NCBI GenBank assembly: GCA_038025085.1
Contig: CM076144.1
Location: 44,737,001-44,801,000, forward strand
Length of the DNA: 64,000 nt
Reading direction: 5' to 3'
DNA from: Tetragonia tetragonoides
Taxonomy: Eukaryota > Streptophyta > Magnoliopsida > Caryophyllales > Aizoaceae
Shown: in pieces, positions 13,301 through 24,411 of the stretch
Layout: the number at the start of each line of letters is the position of its first letter
Position numbering within the stretch: position 1 is the stretch's first letter
Program-made: the position numbers and the translations under genes
Notes under the pieces: generated by a model
Database searches by the model: none
Told to the model about the DNA's origin: nothing
Seen by the model: the letters and a program-made list of their open reading frames with translations, nothing else

Positions 13301-13684
13301 CCTCTGACCTGCACACTTTGTGACTAAGGAGAGGATGAAGATATGGAACACCTCTTTTTCAAGTGCTCTTTCTCAAAGAGTATCTGGACCAAGTTAGTCA
13401 ACTGGTATGGTATTGCAAGGCAGCCTGCTGGGTGGAGTACAGAAGTGACCTGGTTTCAAAAAAAGATCAACAACAGTAAACCTGAGTCTCGCATACTGAA
13501 CTTCCTCTTTGTTGCAGCAGTGTATCATATTTGGAATGCCAGAAATAGACTGCGTTTTACACAAGCAAAAATGACAATCCAACAAATCCTATTTGTGATT
13601 GTTAATGAAGTACATACTAGGGGGGTTGTCTATCCTAAATGGAGAAAAATATTAGAGCGTCTCAATTGTTATCATGTCATGTAA
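10329..13684 (+). pseudogene. LINE ORF2: endonuclease + reverse transcriptase + zf-RVT (broken)
   Basis: ORF2 nicks the target and copies the element RNA. The APE-type endonuclease begins SWNVRGLNKPHK, has the glutamate motif LETH, GDYT where GDFN is usual, HIDWALGN and SDHTPL. The reverse transcriptase has DKAPCKDGFP, KEYRPIACCSTLYKI, NVDLRKAYDSIKW, KGLRQGDPMFPLL and the active site FVDD (usual FADD). A zf-RVT region follows (CSFSKSIWTKL, AVYHIWNARNRLRF). Breaks seen: TAG at 10818-10820, frame changes near 10860, 11465, 11985 and 12840, and more damage at 13090-13340. It stops at 13684 without an RNase H domain. Confidence 0.88.
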
Positions 13685-13930
13685 AAATAGCGAATTTGAT
13701 CCTAGGTTCTTATTTTGCTCTAGAGTTTATTTTCTTGTGATCTGTTTGGTAAGTCCACACCGCTAGTTGTACGCTCATGTTCACATGGTTAATAAAAACA
13801 ACTTTTCATTGATCAAAAAAAAAAATCTTAGAAATTGGGAATGAAGGGGGAGTGAATAAAAAGGGGGTGACCAAAAATAAAGCTTGGAGGAGAAGTTGAA
13901 TTTATGGGAATTAGGCCAAACGAGTCTTTA

Positions 13931-16260
13931 ATATTGGACTCATTTTGAGATGCTTTAAATCTTTCCATTAATACACTATTATGAGTTTATTTTAAAAGTA
14001 AACATATTTTTCATGTGATTAATTTCAAGTAAACATTTTAAAATTTGGTGGAACTAAATAGAAAATAAGTTGAGACAAACATAACCTTAATCATTAACAT
14101 ACGCTAATCAACTCTTCACTAAAACAAGTATGCTGATCAAATATAGAACCTTTTAGGAAAATTGATCACTTATCGTCTCAATCTTTTTAAACTGATTACT
14201 TTCTCCATTTATCTTTAAAGTCTTTTATTATTTATGGAAAGAATTATTATCACTAGTTCACTAGTAGTGAATCACTACTATAGAATTATTATGATTTCAT
14301 AATGGATTGGAAAGAACACCGAAGCTAATTTGGTAATGTTTTTGGAAATAACCGAAATTAATGGAGTTCATGAAAAGTCATATTGACACTAGTAAGTAAG
14401 TCTTGTATAAGACAACTCATAACAAAATGTGGTCACTATTTAGAATTGTAGGAGTCACATATGAGAAACTGTGACCCTAATTTTACTTAAAAGTGACCAA
14501 CGTCGCACCAAAAGTAACGAAAATACCATCTTATAGAAATTTGTCAAAATAATAAGGAAGAATGCAGACTTGGGGTCTTTAAACTTGGGAGAATGGAGAA
14601 GTGGTGCAATCCATGATTTTTTTTGTTGTATTAATTTTCAATGGCCCTACCGCCTAGGAATGAAGATGGGAGAGGAGACTGCACACAAGCCCAATAAAAT
14701 TTCATCTTCAAACAAATTTGTGTTGAGTGGAGTAACCCATTAGACTATATGCGGTTCAACTCTCTCTAAATCTCTCAATGTGGGACACTCACATTTAGGT
14801 TATACTCTCAACACTCCCCACGAACTCTCATGTGTGATTTGTGAACCCTTTTCTTCAAGTTGCTTAATTGAGGGTTCCATCCTAAAACTAATTGGTGTTA
14901 AGTGGAGTAACCTACTAAATTTGGCTGCTCAACTTGGACACATAATATAGTTGGAATCTTCTTGCTCCAAAGAGCACATAAAATCCTCATGCCCCTTCAG
15001 TTGCTTGATCAATGGGCCCCTTTTGGGGCAATGAGCCATGATTTTTACCATAGGCTGCGAAACTATTGTAGACATCAAAATTGCGTCAAACACAGACTCT
15101 CCAAAAGATAGAGACCACGAAAGGTGTTTCCTAACCTCTTTTGGGGAATATTGTTTGACATAATTTTGGTGTCTACAGATCCTCTCAGATGCAACTTCGT
15201 CTCGAAACTTTATGTAAATTGCCCCCTTAGAAATTGGAGATGAAGAGCAAAAAATATCCCGACTGGTATGCCAATTTGTAAACCGAAAAGATTTCGAACC
15301 CGCAAATAAGAGGAAAGAAAATATGAAACAATAAGTTTTATTGATAAATTGTGGGCTATAAATTTTCTGGATCGCTTGATTCCAATTTAGTAAAGTGGGG
15401 ATATGTTTAGATTCAAGGGTTTGGAAGTGTTTTCAGCTGAACGAGGGTCTTGTCGACTTGTTTCGAATCGTTGATCTTGGTTTTGTGGCTTGTACCATGG
15501 AGCCTGACGGGGTCTTTATGACTTGTTCAGTCCATCGCCTTCAATCTTGGGATGATCTAGGAGTACTGTTTGACGTAATTTTGATGTCCAGCTACAACCA
15601 TATTAATCTGTAATGAGTCTACCGCCACCAGGTCCGTACGTGGAGGAGAGGAAAGTAGAGTCAATGTGGTTCCATTTCAATACTAATTGGTATTAGGTGG
15701 GGTTGCCTCTACTAACTTCTATACAATCCACCCCTCTCCAAATCTTCCAATGTGTCACATTTACATGTGAGTCATACTCTTAACATGTTGTATATTGAAT
15801 TTGAGGGTATGATTATTTGCAATTATGTCAAATCTAAATATTGATGTTGAAATTCTTCATAAAAGAAATACTCCATAATTGTTTTTTGTCAAAAAGAAAA
15901 AAAAACAATATAACTATCTTATCTGATCAATAAGTGACCCATCCTTTCAGGTTTTGTTTATGTCATTATCTTTTGGAACCGTGTGATTATGATGGCATGT
16001 AATTCCAACCCACCAATAGAACAAAAGAAAAACAAACCACCAAATAATGCACATAAAAATACACAATAATGTGTGATTTAAGATTCCAATCAAAACATGA
16101 TCATCAAAATATCACTATTGACAACCACTTCAGCAATGAATCAAGAAGATTCCTCTATTTTAATAAAAAGTTATTCTTCATTTTAGTGCGTTGGGTGTGA
16201 CTAGGATTAACATTTAATTAAGCAGACCAAAAATAATTGCATATGATGAATGAAGACTTT
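13931..16260. other. Intergenic, diverged direct repeats
   Basis: No gene found. Two diverged stretches resemble each other: 14640-14900 and 15615-15800 share 'ctaccgcc', 'gtggagtaacc/gtggggttgcc' and 'tctctaaatct-caatgtg'; 15160-15180 and 15567-15590 share 'gtttgacataattttggtgtc' with few changes. They probably are remnants of one repeated element, but I could not define ends. Frames such as 15395-15613 look random. Confidence 0.4.
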
Positions 16261-16280
16261 GAATGGCTAATGATATATCA

Positions 16281-16618
16281 ACCCAGTGGATTGGCAACCC
16301 ATTTTTCTTATTTATCTATCTCTCTTCTATTTTTAGATTCTCTCTCCTCTATACCCAAAAAATGGCATTTAAGGTGTGAGAGAGATAGATACAAAGTGAA
16401 TATGGGTTGCCCACCCACTAGGTCAACCAAACATTTTCCAATTGAAAATTGGAGAATGATACATCCACCCACTGGGTTGGCAACCCATCCCCCCTTATGT
16501 ATCTATCTCTCTCTTCTATTTTCAGATTTTTTCTCCTCTATTCCCAAAAAATGGCATTTAAGGTAGGAGAGAGATAGATACAATATGAATATGGGTTGCC
16601 CACTCCACTGGGTCAACC
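16281..16618. repeat. Two tandem hairpin MITE units
   Basis: Unit 1 is about 16281-16428, unit 2 about 16466-16618; the offset is 186 bp. Each unit is itself an inverted repeat: CCAGTGGATTGGCAACCCAT at the left pairs with GTTGCCCACCCACTAGG at the right, with TATCTATCTCTCT/AGAGATAGATA further in. The centre includes CCCAAAAAATGGCATTTAAG. There is no coding capacity. Ends and target duplication could not be fixed exactly. Confidence 0.75.
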
Positions 16619-16715
16619 AAACATTTTACTTGAAAATTATCACTTCTCAATTTGGAATTAAAGTATCTTTGACAAGTTTGAGGCAGAGAAGATGATTTCT
16701 GTATTGATTATCACG

Positions 16716-16717
<2 letters not shown>

Positions 16718-16766
<49 letters not shown>
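16718..16766. repeat. (TA)n microsatellite inside the left LTR
   Basis: About 24 TA units lie where the partner LTR has only ATATATATAG, so the repeat grew after insertion. It explains most of the 42-bp length difference between the two LTRs. Confidence 0.95.
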
Positions 16767-16770
<4 letters not shown>

Positions 16771-17029
16771 CAGCCCTAGTATCTATACATATCTTTTAGT
16801 ATATGAAAACAATTTGTATATGGAAACAATCCTAAACAATATCAAACTTTATGATAACTTGCCATATTTCAGGCGGAACCGAACTTTCCATAAGTCACGC
16901 CTGAAATCTCGCAGATCTCGTAACACTCCCCCTCAAGTTGGAGCGTGGGGGTTCACAATGCCCAACTTGCTGAGTAATAGATCAAACTGCTTGTTACGAG
17001 ATCTGCGAGATTTCAGGCGTGACTTATAG

Positions 17030-17425
17030 AAAGTTCGGTTCCGCCTTTAATTTCTGTATGCGCGGTCCATTCGTAAGAGCAAATCGCTCCTTCAGCGTCT
17101 CCCATAGACGCCTGGCGTCTTTATATTTGGACAAGGTACTCTTCACTTCTGTTGTGATGGTATTCATAGTCCAAGATATCAACATGGCTTGAATTGTATT
17201 CCAATTATCTTGTGTGCAATGAGGTGTTGGAGATACAATCGTACCATCTAAAAATCCGAACTTTCTTTGAGCTTAAAGGGCCGTCTCAATCTCACAAGCC
17301 CAATCATCATAATTTTCGCCATTAAATCTGGCCGAAGTAATAAAATCACCAGGTCGATCTTGAGGACCTAGGAAATAAGGGGATTTGAGTCAATTTTTGG
17401 TGGTGGATCTTCCACGGCCATTGTT
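17030..17425 (-). pseudogene. Copia gag (N-terminal part) remnant
   Basis: On the minus strand a start at about 17421 gives MAVEDPPPKIDSNP, the usual opening of a copia gag family. Further on, in other frames, come relics such as LSKYKDARRLWETLKERFAL (17105-17160), a gag motif. Frameshifts separate these pieces and no protease, integrase or reverse transcriptase follows. Gag coats the element RNA; this copy cannot make it. Confidence 0.7.
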
Positions 17426-17709
17426 TAGGGTTTAAGGTTTTTGAGTTTTTGTTTAGGGTTTGTTTAAGGATCTTTCACGCTCTGATACCATGACAAATTT
17501 GAGGCAGAGAAGATGATTTCCGTATTGATTATCACGGAATATATATAGACAGCCCTAGTATCTATACATATCTTTTAGTATATGGAAACAATTTATATAT
17601 GGAAACAATCCTAAACAATATCAAACTCTATGATAACTTGTCATATTTCGGACAAAACCGAACTTTCCATAAATCACGCCTGAAATCTCACAGATCTCGT
17701 AACAATCTT

Positions 17710-18394
17710 TATTTGGATATTTCAGCTTGAGACGGTTGTGCTTCATTAAATTAGTAAGCATTAAATTAAATTAAGCACGAGGGATATTGACTTAATATTC
17801 AGATGAGCTGCCATGTCAGGGAATTAATTAAACAAGTGACTATCATGTCACAGAATAAAGAAATTAAGGTTCCTTGCATGAAACATGATGCGCCCACAGT
17901 TTGCCATACAGGAAAAAACAGTGTTACTTGTTTTCTTTCTTCTTTTAAAGTATTATCTATAAAAATGTAACCAAAAAAAAGGGTAGTATTATCGGAGTAC
18001 AAAAAGAAAAGGTTCAAAGGTTCGTTCTAGTTAACACTATATGCAAATATTTGTATGTTATCCCAGAAAATGCAGCAGCGGATTGACTCATCAATTACAA
18101 CCTAGTTATCCCAGAAATATTTCGTGAGTTTGAAACCCCTCAACCTTAGTCTGATGAATGAGCTCTTCGAAGACCTAATAGGGATCGTAAAACCTAAAAA
18201 TGACTGTTATTTAGTTTCTTTTTTTTTTGTTTGGGCGTTCTAACGCCTTCCAAGTTCAATGTAACCAATAGAAGAAAAAGAAATTGTATGTTTAAACAAA
18301 AAGGGTCAATATTGCAGCCTCACTCCCACAAACCAACGACACGTGTCAAAATTTACTTTTTCTCTCCTTTTTTCTTTTCTTTGGGTTCACTATT
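17710..18394. other. Intergenic, nothing recognised
   Basis: AT-rich sequence between the mini copia element and the minisatellite. The short frames are unconvincing and I see no repeat structure. Confidence 0.4.
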
Positions 18395-18395
18395 C

Positions 18396-18612
18396 CCATT
18401 TTAGGGTGTTTTTTGGGGGTTTCGGGGTTCACATTTCCCATCTTAGGGTTTTCTTTTTTATTTTGGGGATTTTGGGGTTAACCCGTCCCATCTTAGGGTT
18501 TTCTTTTTGGGTTTTTGGGGGGTTTTGGGGTTCACCCTTCCCATATTAGGGTTTTCTTTTTGGGATTTTGGAGGTTTTTGGGTTCGTTCTTCCCATCTTA
18601 GGGTTTTATTTT
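18396..18612. repeat. G/T-rich minisatellite, about 5 degenerate units
   Basis: Units of roughly 42-54 bp each start CCCATNTTAGGGTTTTNTTTT and continue TTTTGGGGTTCACNC. Starts are near 18396, 18438, 18487, 18539 and 18593. The TTAGGG and TTTAGGG-like words arise by chance in this context; it is not a telomere array. Confidence 0.75.
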
Positions 18613-18619
18613 GAAAAAA

Positions 18620-19195
18620 GTCGTCGTAATTAATAATGTAGTTGCCGATAATAATAATTGATCAAATTTCAGTTAAGTAAACATGGGTATGGAGGAGAGA
18701 GAGTGAGTTTATTGTAAAAAACCACAACTTTTGAGAAACTTGTCACATGTCAGCATGTGAGGTGAGACTGCAACTAGCAGCCCTCATGCTTATGTATCAA
18801 TGTAACTTAGTAACAAATTAAAATAGAAGAACTAACTTAAAAAAGTTAACAATAGAATAGTGATTTAAATTTATAAAAGGATAAAAGTTAATTAAGAAAA
18901 CACAATAATTAATCAAACAGTGCACTTAGATGAGGTTTTTATTAATGTAATTTATTTATTTTTTTGAGCAATTGGATGATATAAAGTAATTATATTTTCA
19001 TGAAATATACAAAAGATGTCGAAATCCAAAAAAAATTATAAAATCAAAACAAATTTACAATCCAAGAAGAGTTAGAAGACTATGTTATTACAATAGTCAA
19101 TGTTTTATAATGAATATATAATATTATTATTTTTTTGGTGACAAATTGACAATAGTGAATATATTTTAAAAATAATACAAGAAGAACAAAGTCTA
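18620..19195. other. Intergenic, AT-rich
   Basis: No gene, no clear repeat. It separates the minisatellite from the 5' end of the next LINE. Confidence 0.4.
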
Positions 19196-19350
19196 GGGGT
19201 GCCTCCTGTTTCTCTCTCTAAAATTCTTTCCCACCTCATCCTGTAAAACCGAGTGCCCAGAGCCTTCTTTGGCTCGCCGGTGACCGGAGAAGGTCTGGTG
19301 GCAACCTCCCAGCGTCGGCGAGCCGCTTATCCGTCACTGGAGCTTGCTCT

Positions 19351-19863
19351 ATGGCTGAGGATTTTTCTTTCCCAACAACTAGTTCTGTTCTATCCCAGGA
19401 GACCACCTCTGTCACGTCTACGACCAACATTAAGAGTGTTAAAACCCATCTAGTGGAGCCTCAATATCGGTACTCTAACCGCCACAGTCAAGACTCCATT
19501 CAGATTGCTCAATCCACCTATCAATCCCTCCTGCAAGGAAGGAAAATCAGCTACTATAACTCCTCTCGAGGCTTTGTGATGACGGTTCGTACTCTTGTAT
19601 CTCCCCACACTATCCCGAAGGTGAATGATAATGTTCATGTTTTGGACATCAATGCGACCTCCTGTGCACCTAATACCACATCTACACTATTTTCATCAAG
19701 TAGTGGTGATGCAATGGACGTGAAAGAAACGAGCTCTGTTATACATGGAAGACTCCTTTGTTTTTCGGCCACATCAGATATGGCTCTGAGCTCCCCGGAA
19801 TGGCTTAATCATAACCCAGAAGCTACCCTTCATACGGGTCCATTCACAATGTTCTCATCATAG
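19351..19863 (+). pseudogene. LINE ORF1 N-terminal piece
   Basis: This is a 170-residue open frame starting MAEDFSFPTTSS, rich in Ser and Thr, in the place where ORF1 of this LINE type begins. No DUF4283 or zinc knuckle is present; the frame runs into TAG at 19861-19863 just at the deletion point. The assignment depends on its position ahead of ORF2. It could also be 5' leader that happens to be open. Confidence 0.5.
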
Positions 19864-19949
19864 GCTAATCGTACTAGATACCCAATCTAAAAGATTAATA
19901 ATCAATAGACCATTCCGATATTAGATGGGTTGGAATTCCCACCCAGAAA

Positions 19950-22900
19950 CACTAAATAGTTAAAAATCATTGGAAAAAATCGTTTCAAGGCTCTCGCTTA
20001 TTTAGAATTACTCGAAAACTTAAATGTATTAAATATGAACTTAAAAGTTGGAGTAAAACTGTATATGGTCACGTTCATAACAAATTAGAATCTAATCTTG
20101 AAAAGATAAACGCTATTCAAACACAACTACTTATAGATATCTCTTCCCCTCGACTTAATGAAATACAATCTCGACTTTTACGACAACGGAAAAAGTTACT
20201 CCTTTTTGGTCAAAAGTTGTGGGGTACTTATGCCCGTAAACAATGGCTGACCCAAAGAGACAGAAACTCTAATTATTTTCACATGAAATTTAAATTCAGA
20301 AAAAGAAAAAAGTATGATATACATACTCCAAGACCGTAGTGGTGTGTGGATTGATGATGAAAATACCATTAAACATTTGTTCACTACGGAATATATTCAA
20401 CGCTTTACAAGCTCTAGAACGACGCCAATTCAATTTGATACTTCTGGGATACAGCCTAAAATCTCATTAGAGGATAACTTGCGACTTATTGCACCAGTCT
20501 CAGAGGAGGAAATTAAACAAGCTATTTTTGAAATAAATCCTCGTAAAACTCCTGGACCCGATGGATTCACTGCTGCTTTCTACCAAGAATTTTGGTCAAC
20601 CATTGGCAGTGAAATTACTAAAGCCATACAAGCCTTTTTTCACCATGGTAAACTCTTAAAGGAAATTAATCATACATTTATCACGTTCATTCCTAAAGTC
20701 GATTCACCCAATACCCCGGCACAATATAGACCTATAAGTCTTTGCAATACTCTTTATAGAATCATTGCCAAGATTCTTGTTAACAGAATGCGACCTACCT
20801 TACAGAAAATTGTTAATCCTTACCAAGGAGCTTTTGTCCCTCAACGATCCTTTCATGATAATCTTCTAATTGCACAAGAAATTATGCATTTTTTCCGAAA
20901 ATCTAAATCTCGAGATGGATGGGTAGCTATGAAATTAGATATGGAAAAAGCGTACGATAGAATTGAATGGGATTTTCTTTGGATCACCCTTCAAAAATTA
21001 GGATTCGATCCCAAATGGATCGAATCGATTCGACAATGTGTCACAACTGTTTCTTATTCACTTCTGATCAATGATACACCTTCGGGCTTCATTCAACCCA
21101 GTCGAGGTCTTAGACAAGGAGACCCCTTATCTCCTTATTTATTTATCATTTGTATGGATGTTTTGAGTCAAAAATTATCCGAACCTGCTGTTTCCAAATC
21201 TGGGATTGGAATTAAAGTTTGTCCAGGTAGGCCACAAATTCCATGCCTTTTCTTTGCAGATGACAGCCTACTATTTTTCAAAGCCAACCATAAAGCCTCG
21301 TCCAATATCCAGACAATACTTAACCAATTTTGTGTCAACTCTGGACAATTAGTCAATTTTCATAAGTCCTCTTTAGTTTTCTCAAATAACACGTCACCGC
21401 ATCAAAAGAAAATTGTGTCGTCCTATTTCATTATCCCGCATAAGGCAAGTCTTGGTAAATATTTAGGATGCATATTCCCAGAGACGCGGTATACAAATCA
21501 AGTATACAGAAACCTTATAGACTCTACCCAATGCCACCTAGAGCCTTGGAAAGTCGCCAATCTTTCTAAAGCAGGTAAAATGGTCCTAATTCAATCGAAT
21601 CTCGAAGCTCTACCCTCCCATGTCATGCAAAGCTTTAAAATACCGAAATCTACTGCCCACAAAATAGACATGCTTCATAGATCCTTTTTCTGGAATACAT
21701 CCAATAAAGGAGCCAGTGTTCCTCTCATATCATGGAAGCATATTTATCGGCCGAAATCAGCTGGGGGTCTTGGTTTACGCAAAACAGAAGCGGTGAATAG
21801 AGCCTTCATAGCAAAATTAGGATGGAAAATTCTTACCGATCATAATAATATATGGGTTCAATTAGTGCGCAATAAATATCTTAAACGGACAAACTTTTTC
21901 CAGAAAAAGCCCATGACACATGACTCTTTCATTTGGAAACAAATTTTAAAAGAACGACATACACTCCAACAAGGTATTCGCTGGATTGTTGGTAACGATT
22001 GTAATATCTCATTTTGGTTAGATAACTGGGCTCTACAAACATCACTGGCGTCGCATTTACAATTGAATCCTCAGATATACCGAACATTGATTTAAAAGTG
22101 AGCCATTTTATTACAAATCAAAAGACTTGGGATATTGATAGACTCACAGAAATCGTGCCACCATCCATAATGCAACTTATCTTAAGTATACCGATTCCAC
22201 AAGTAGACACCATTGACTCTTTTTGTTGGGGTCCATCAACAGATGGAGCATTTAGTACTAAAACAGCAACCTGGATGAACAATGGTCTAAGCAAAACGGA
22301 GTGTACTAACTGGAATTATAAATGGATATGGCAATTAGATATTCCCCCGAAACTCCAGATTTTCCTTTGGCAAATATTAAACAATGGTCTCACAGTTCGC
22401 TCTTCTTTAACAGCTAGAGGAGTTAACATAGACGAAACATGCCCTCTTCGTCATGCACATTGTGAAAATGTATTCCACTTATTCTCTGATTGTCAATTTG
22501 CTAAACAAGTTTGGCATAGAGCTCATCAGATACAATGGCTAAATCTTAAATCAGATACAGATCATATAGTAGAATGGTGGTCACACTTGAAACAAACTCA
22601 TCAAATTGATCATCTACATAAAAGTATATACTTAACTTGGAGTTTATAAAAATCTAAGAACTCAGCGATCTATAATAATACACCGTTTAACTTAGAAGCT
22701 ACAATAGTGAGAGCACAAGCTTCATGGCAGGAATGGGAACATAGAACGAGATTAGACCACCAATTTCGAACATATAATTACTATCGATCAATAAATATTG
22801 ATAGACAAAGTACTCATCTCAAAAAATGACTATATTAATATACATTGGGAACCACCGCCTGAACATTATATCAAACTTAATTTCGATGGTGCGAAAAATA

Positions 22901-23346
22901 GTTATGGATCTGGTTCGGGTTATGTGCTCCGCAATCAGCTTGGGTACACTTGTCATGTTGGTTGTCAACATTTGGGTAATGCGTCTGTCATTGTTGCAGA
23001 AGCTACCGCACTAAGAAATGGGCTTCATAAGGCCATACAATTAGGTTTTTCTAATATTTTTATTGAAGGCGATAACAAACTTGTTTTGCAGGCAATTTAA
23101 GGACTATGCAAGATTCCATGGAGCATAAGCAGTCTGGTGACGGATATCAAGCGACTACTTCAACACACATCCAACTACCAAATTCGTCACCAATTCCGCG
23201 AGGCTAACCGAGCAGCAGATTGGATGGTAAAATACGGCTCCCAACACACTGAGGGCGGTGATTGGAATATCTGCCCAAGCTCCGAGTTTAGATCTATTAT
23301 TCTTTCAAATGCGATAGGTATTACTCTCGAAAGGAGAGTTTCCTAA
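19950..23346 (+). pseudogene. LINE ORF2: reverse transcriptase + zf-RVT + RNase H (broken)
   Basis: A basic linker (about 19960-20310) is in another frame from the 593-residue stretch 20314-22095. That stretch has an undamaged-looking reverse transcriptase: KTPGPDGFTAAFYQEFW, AQYRPISLCNTLYRIIAK, MKLDMEKAYDRIEW, RGLRQGDPLSPYLF and active site FADDSLLFF (about 21255-21280). After a one-base shift near 22085, zf-RVT follows (22098-22649: WIWQLDIPPKLQIFLWQ, CENVFHLFSDC). RNase H (about 22855-23230) keeps NFDGA, AEATAL, EGDNKL and REANRAAD with one stop at 23098-23100. The endonuclease is missing. Confidence 0.9.
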
Positions 23347-23378
23347 TCGCTTTTTTTACCTTTATTAAAAAAAAAAAA

Positions 23379-24410
23379 TTCTCTAGATTCTCTCCCTTTT
23401 ATTTATTTTTCTGATTTTTTTTTATTTTGATTTTATTTATTATTTATTATTATTACTATTTTAACTGACCATTTCAAAAATTATAAAACTTAATTTGGTC
23501 TTTGTTGGGTACGAGTCGGATGTATATTATTATTTTACGGGTCGAACGATCATTATTATCCACCTCAAGCTTAGCTCTTGATATTGTTCTATTTAAACAA
23601 ACTAGAAACGATTACCATTTTTGTTCTTCTTTTTCAATTGTCCTCTTAAGGGGCTTTTTTTTTTTTGGAGACATCCTAACCTTGGTTTTGCATTAATTTT
23701 GTAATTGGTACTCACTATGTCAACAGTAGTATTGTCGATGATTCTTTTGCTTGTCCCTAATTGTTTCTTCCTTTTCTTTTTTCATTCATAGGAGTAATTT
23801 CAATAAGTTTCACATGGTAAGCTGAATTGAACTAAATCTTAAAACTAATAGGTCCAACACTTGGAAATTTTCAAGGCAAACAAAGTGTTCTTTTCAACTT
23901 ACAAGAGTTAAAGTGAATTAATTAAGACTGATTTAAACTGAACAAGCAAAACTGAGATTATTCAATTGAAATACACTGAATTGAATTGAAAACATGCTGG
24001 TTAAGTTGATAAACACCAAGCTTTAACAATGCATTTGTGGTTTTACTTTTTTTGTCGCCAGTCCCCACCTTAACATTTTGCGAAAACCACCGCGACAAAT
24101 CAAATATATTTCCATACTCTAATACTGGATTTTTGAGACTCACTATGTGATGTTAGTTTGGTCATAACCAACATTCATAATCCTTATTGATAATAGTTTA
24201 GTTTAAAAAACAATTATCTTTATATTTACCACATTTGTGATTTGAACACTTAAAATGACCAATTTGTTAAAAAATTTGCAGGCAAAATAGTCATTCTAGG
24301 TGATAAAAAGTCTTAGCATCAGGGCGGAACTAGAAGGGGATTTGGGGGAGCCAAGGTCCAGGTTAATTATATAAATATTTTGTTCAGTCCACATAAAACA
24401 TATATGATTT
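23379..24410. other. Intergenic, nothing recognised
   Basis: AT-rich sequence after the LINE tail. Short frames such as 23502-23696 have no family features, and I see no clear repeat apart from T-rich runs. Confidence 0.4.
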
Positions 24411-24411
24411 G

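Larger units (their letters stand above)
8900..13825 (+). mobile_element. L1-type LINE, nearly full length, decayed
   Basis: It contains ORF1 (gag-like) and ORF2 (endonuclease, reverse transcriptase, zf-RVT) in order, then a 3' UTR ending in an 11-A tail (13815-13825). No RNase H domain follows zf-RVT. It is inserted in the right half of the Tourist-like MITE, whose right arm begins just after the tail. The 5' end is approximate: CTTAGA occurs before 8900 and again just after the tail, a weak target-duplication candidate. Several frameshifts and stops make it inactive. Confidence 0.88.
7981..13927. mobile_element. Tourist-like MITE split by two later insertions
   Basis: The left arm (7981 to about 8080, TGTCCCGTTTG...) and right arm (about 13824-13927, reverse complement AGACTCGTTTGG...) are inverted copies about 95 bp long, sharing the CCCCCTTTTTAT-CACTCCCCCT block. 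TTA flanks both ends (7978-7980 and 13928-13930), the 3-bp target duplication of PIF/Tourist elements. The MITE itself is about 350 bp; the rest of the span is a Mutator-type MITE (8170-8817) and a LINE (about 8900-13825). A single similar arm starts at 44502, also after TTA. Confidence 0.75.
16670..17704 (-). mobile_element. Mini Ty1/copia element with gag remnant only
   Basis: Two LTRs, 16670-16925 and 17491-17704, both TGACAA...GTAACA on the plus strand, are flanked by a perfect 5-bp duplication ATCTT (16665-16669 and 17705-17709). Read on the minus strand, the 5' LTR (right) is followed at once by TGGTATCAGAGC (17479-17490), the primer site for initiator tRNA-Met, and a purine tract GAGGGGGAG (16926-16934) precedes the 3' LTR. 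The 565-bp inside holds only a decayed gag start (MAVEDPPPKIDSNP at about 17421). It must have relied on another element's enzymes. Confidence 0.93.
19200..23378 (+). mobile_element. L1-type LINE with RNase H, internally deleted
   Basis: The order is a GC-richer 5' leader (about 19200-19350), an ORF1 piece, then the middle and end of ORF2 (linker, reverse transcriptase, zf-RVT, RNase H) and an A tail (23367-23378). The ORF1 RNA-binding region and the ORF2 endonuclease are absent between 19863 and about 19950, so a block was lost by internal deletion rather than the usual 5' truncation. It belongs to a different family from the LINE at 8900-13825, which has no RNase H. The 5' boundary is approximate. 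Confidence 0.85.

Noticed and set aside
18396..18612. Interstitial telomere repeat
   Set aside because: TTAGGG words are embedded in a 42-54-bp unit and are not in tandem.
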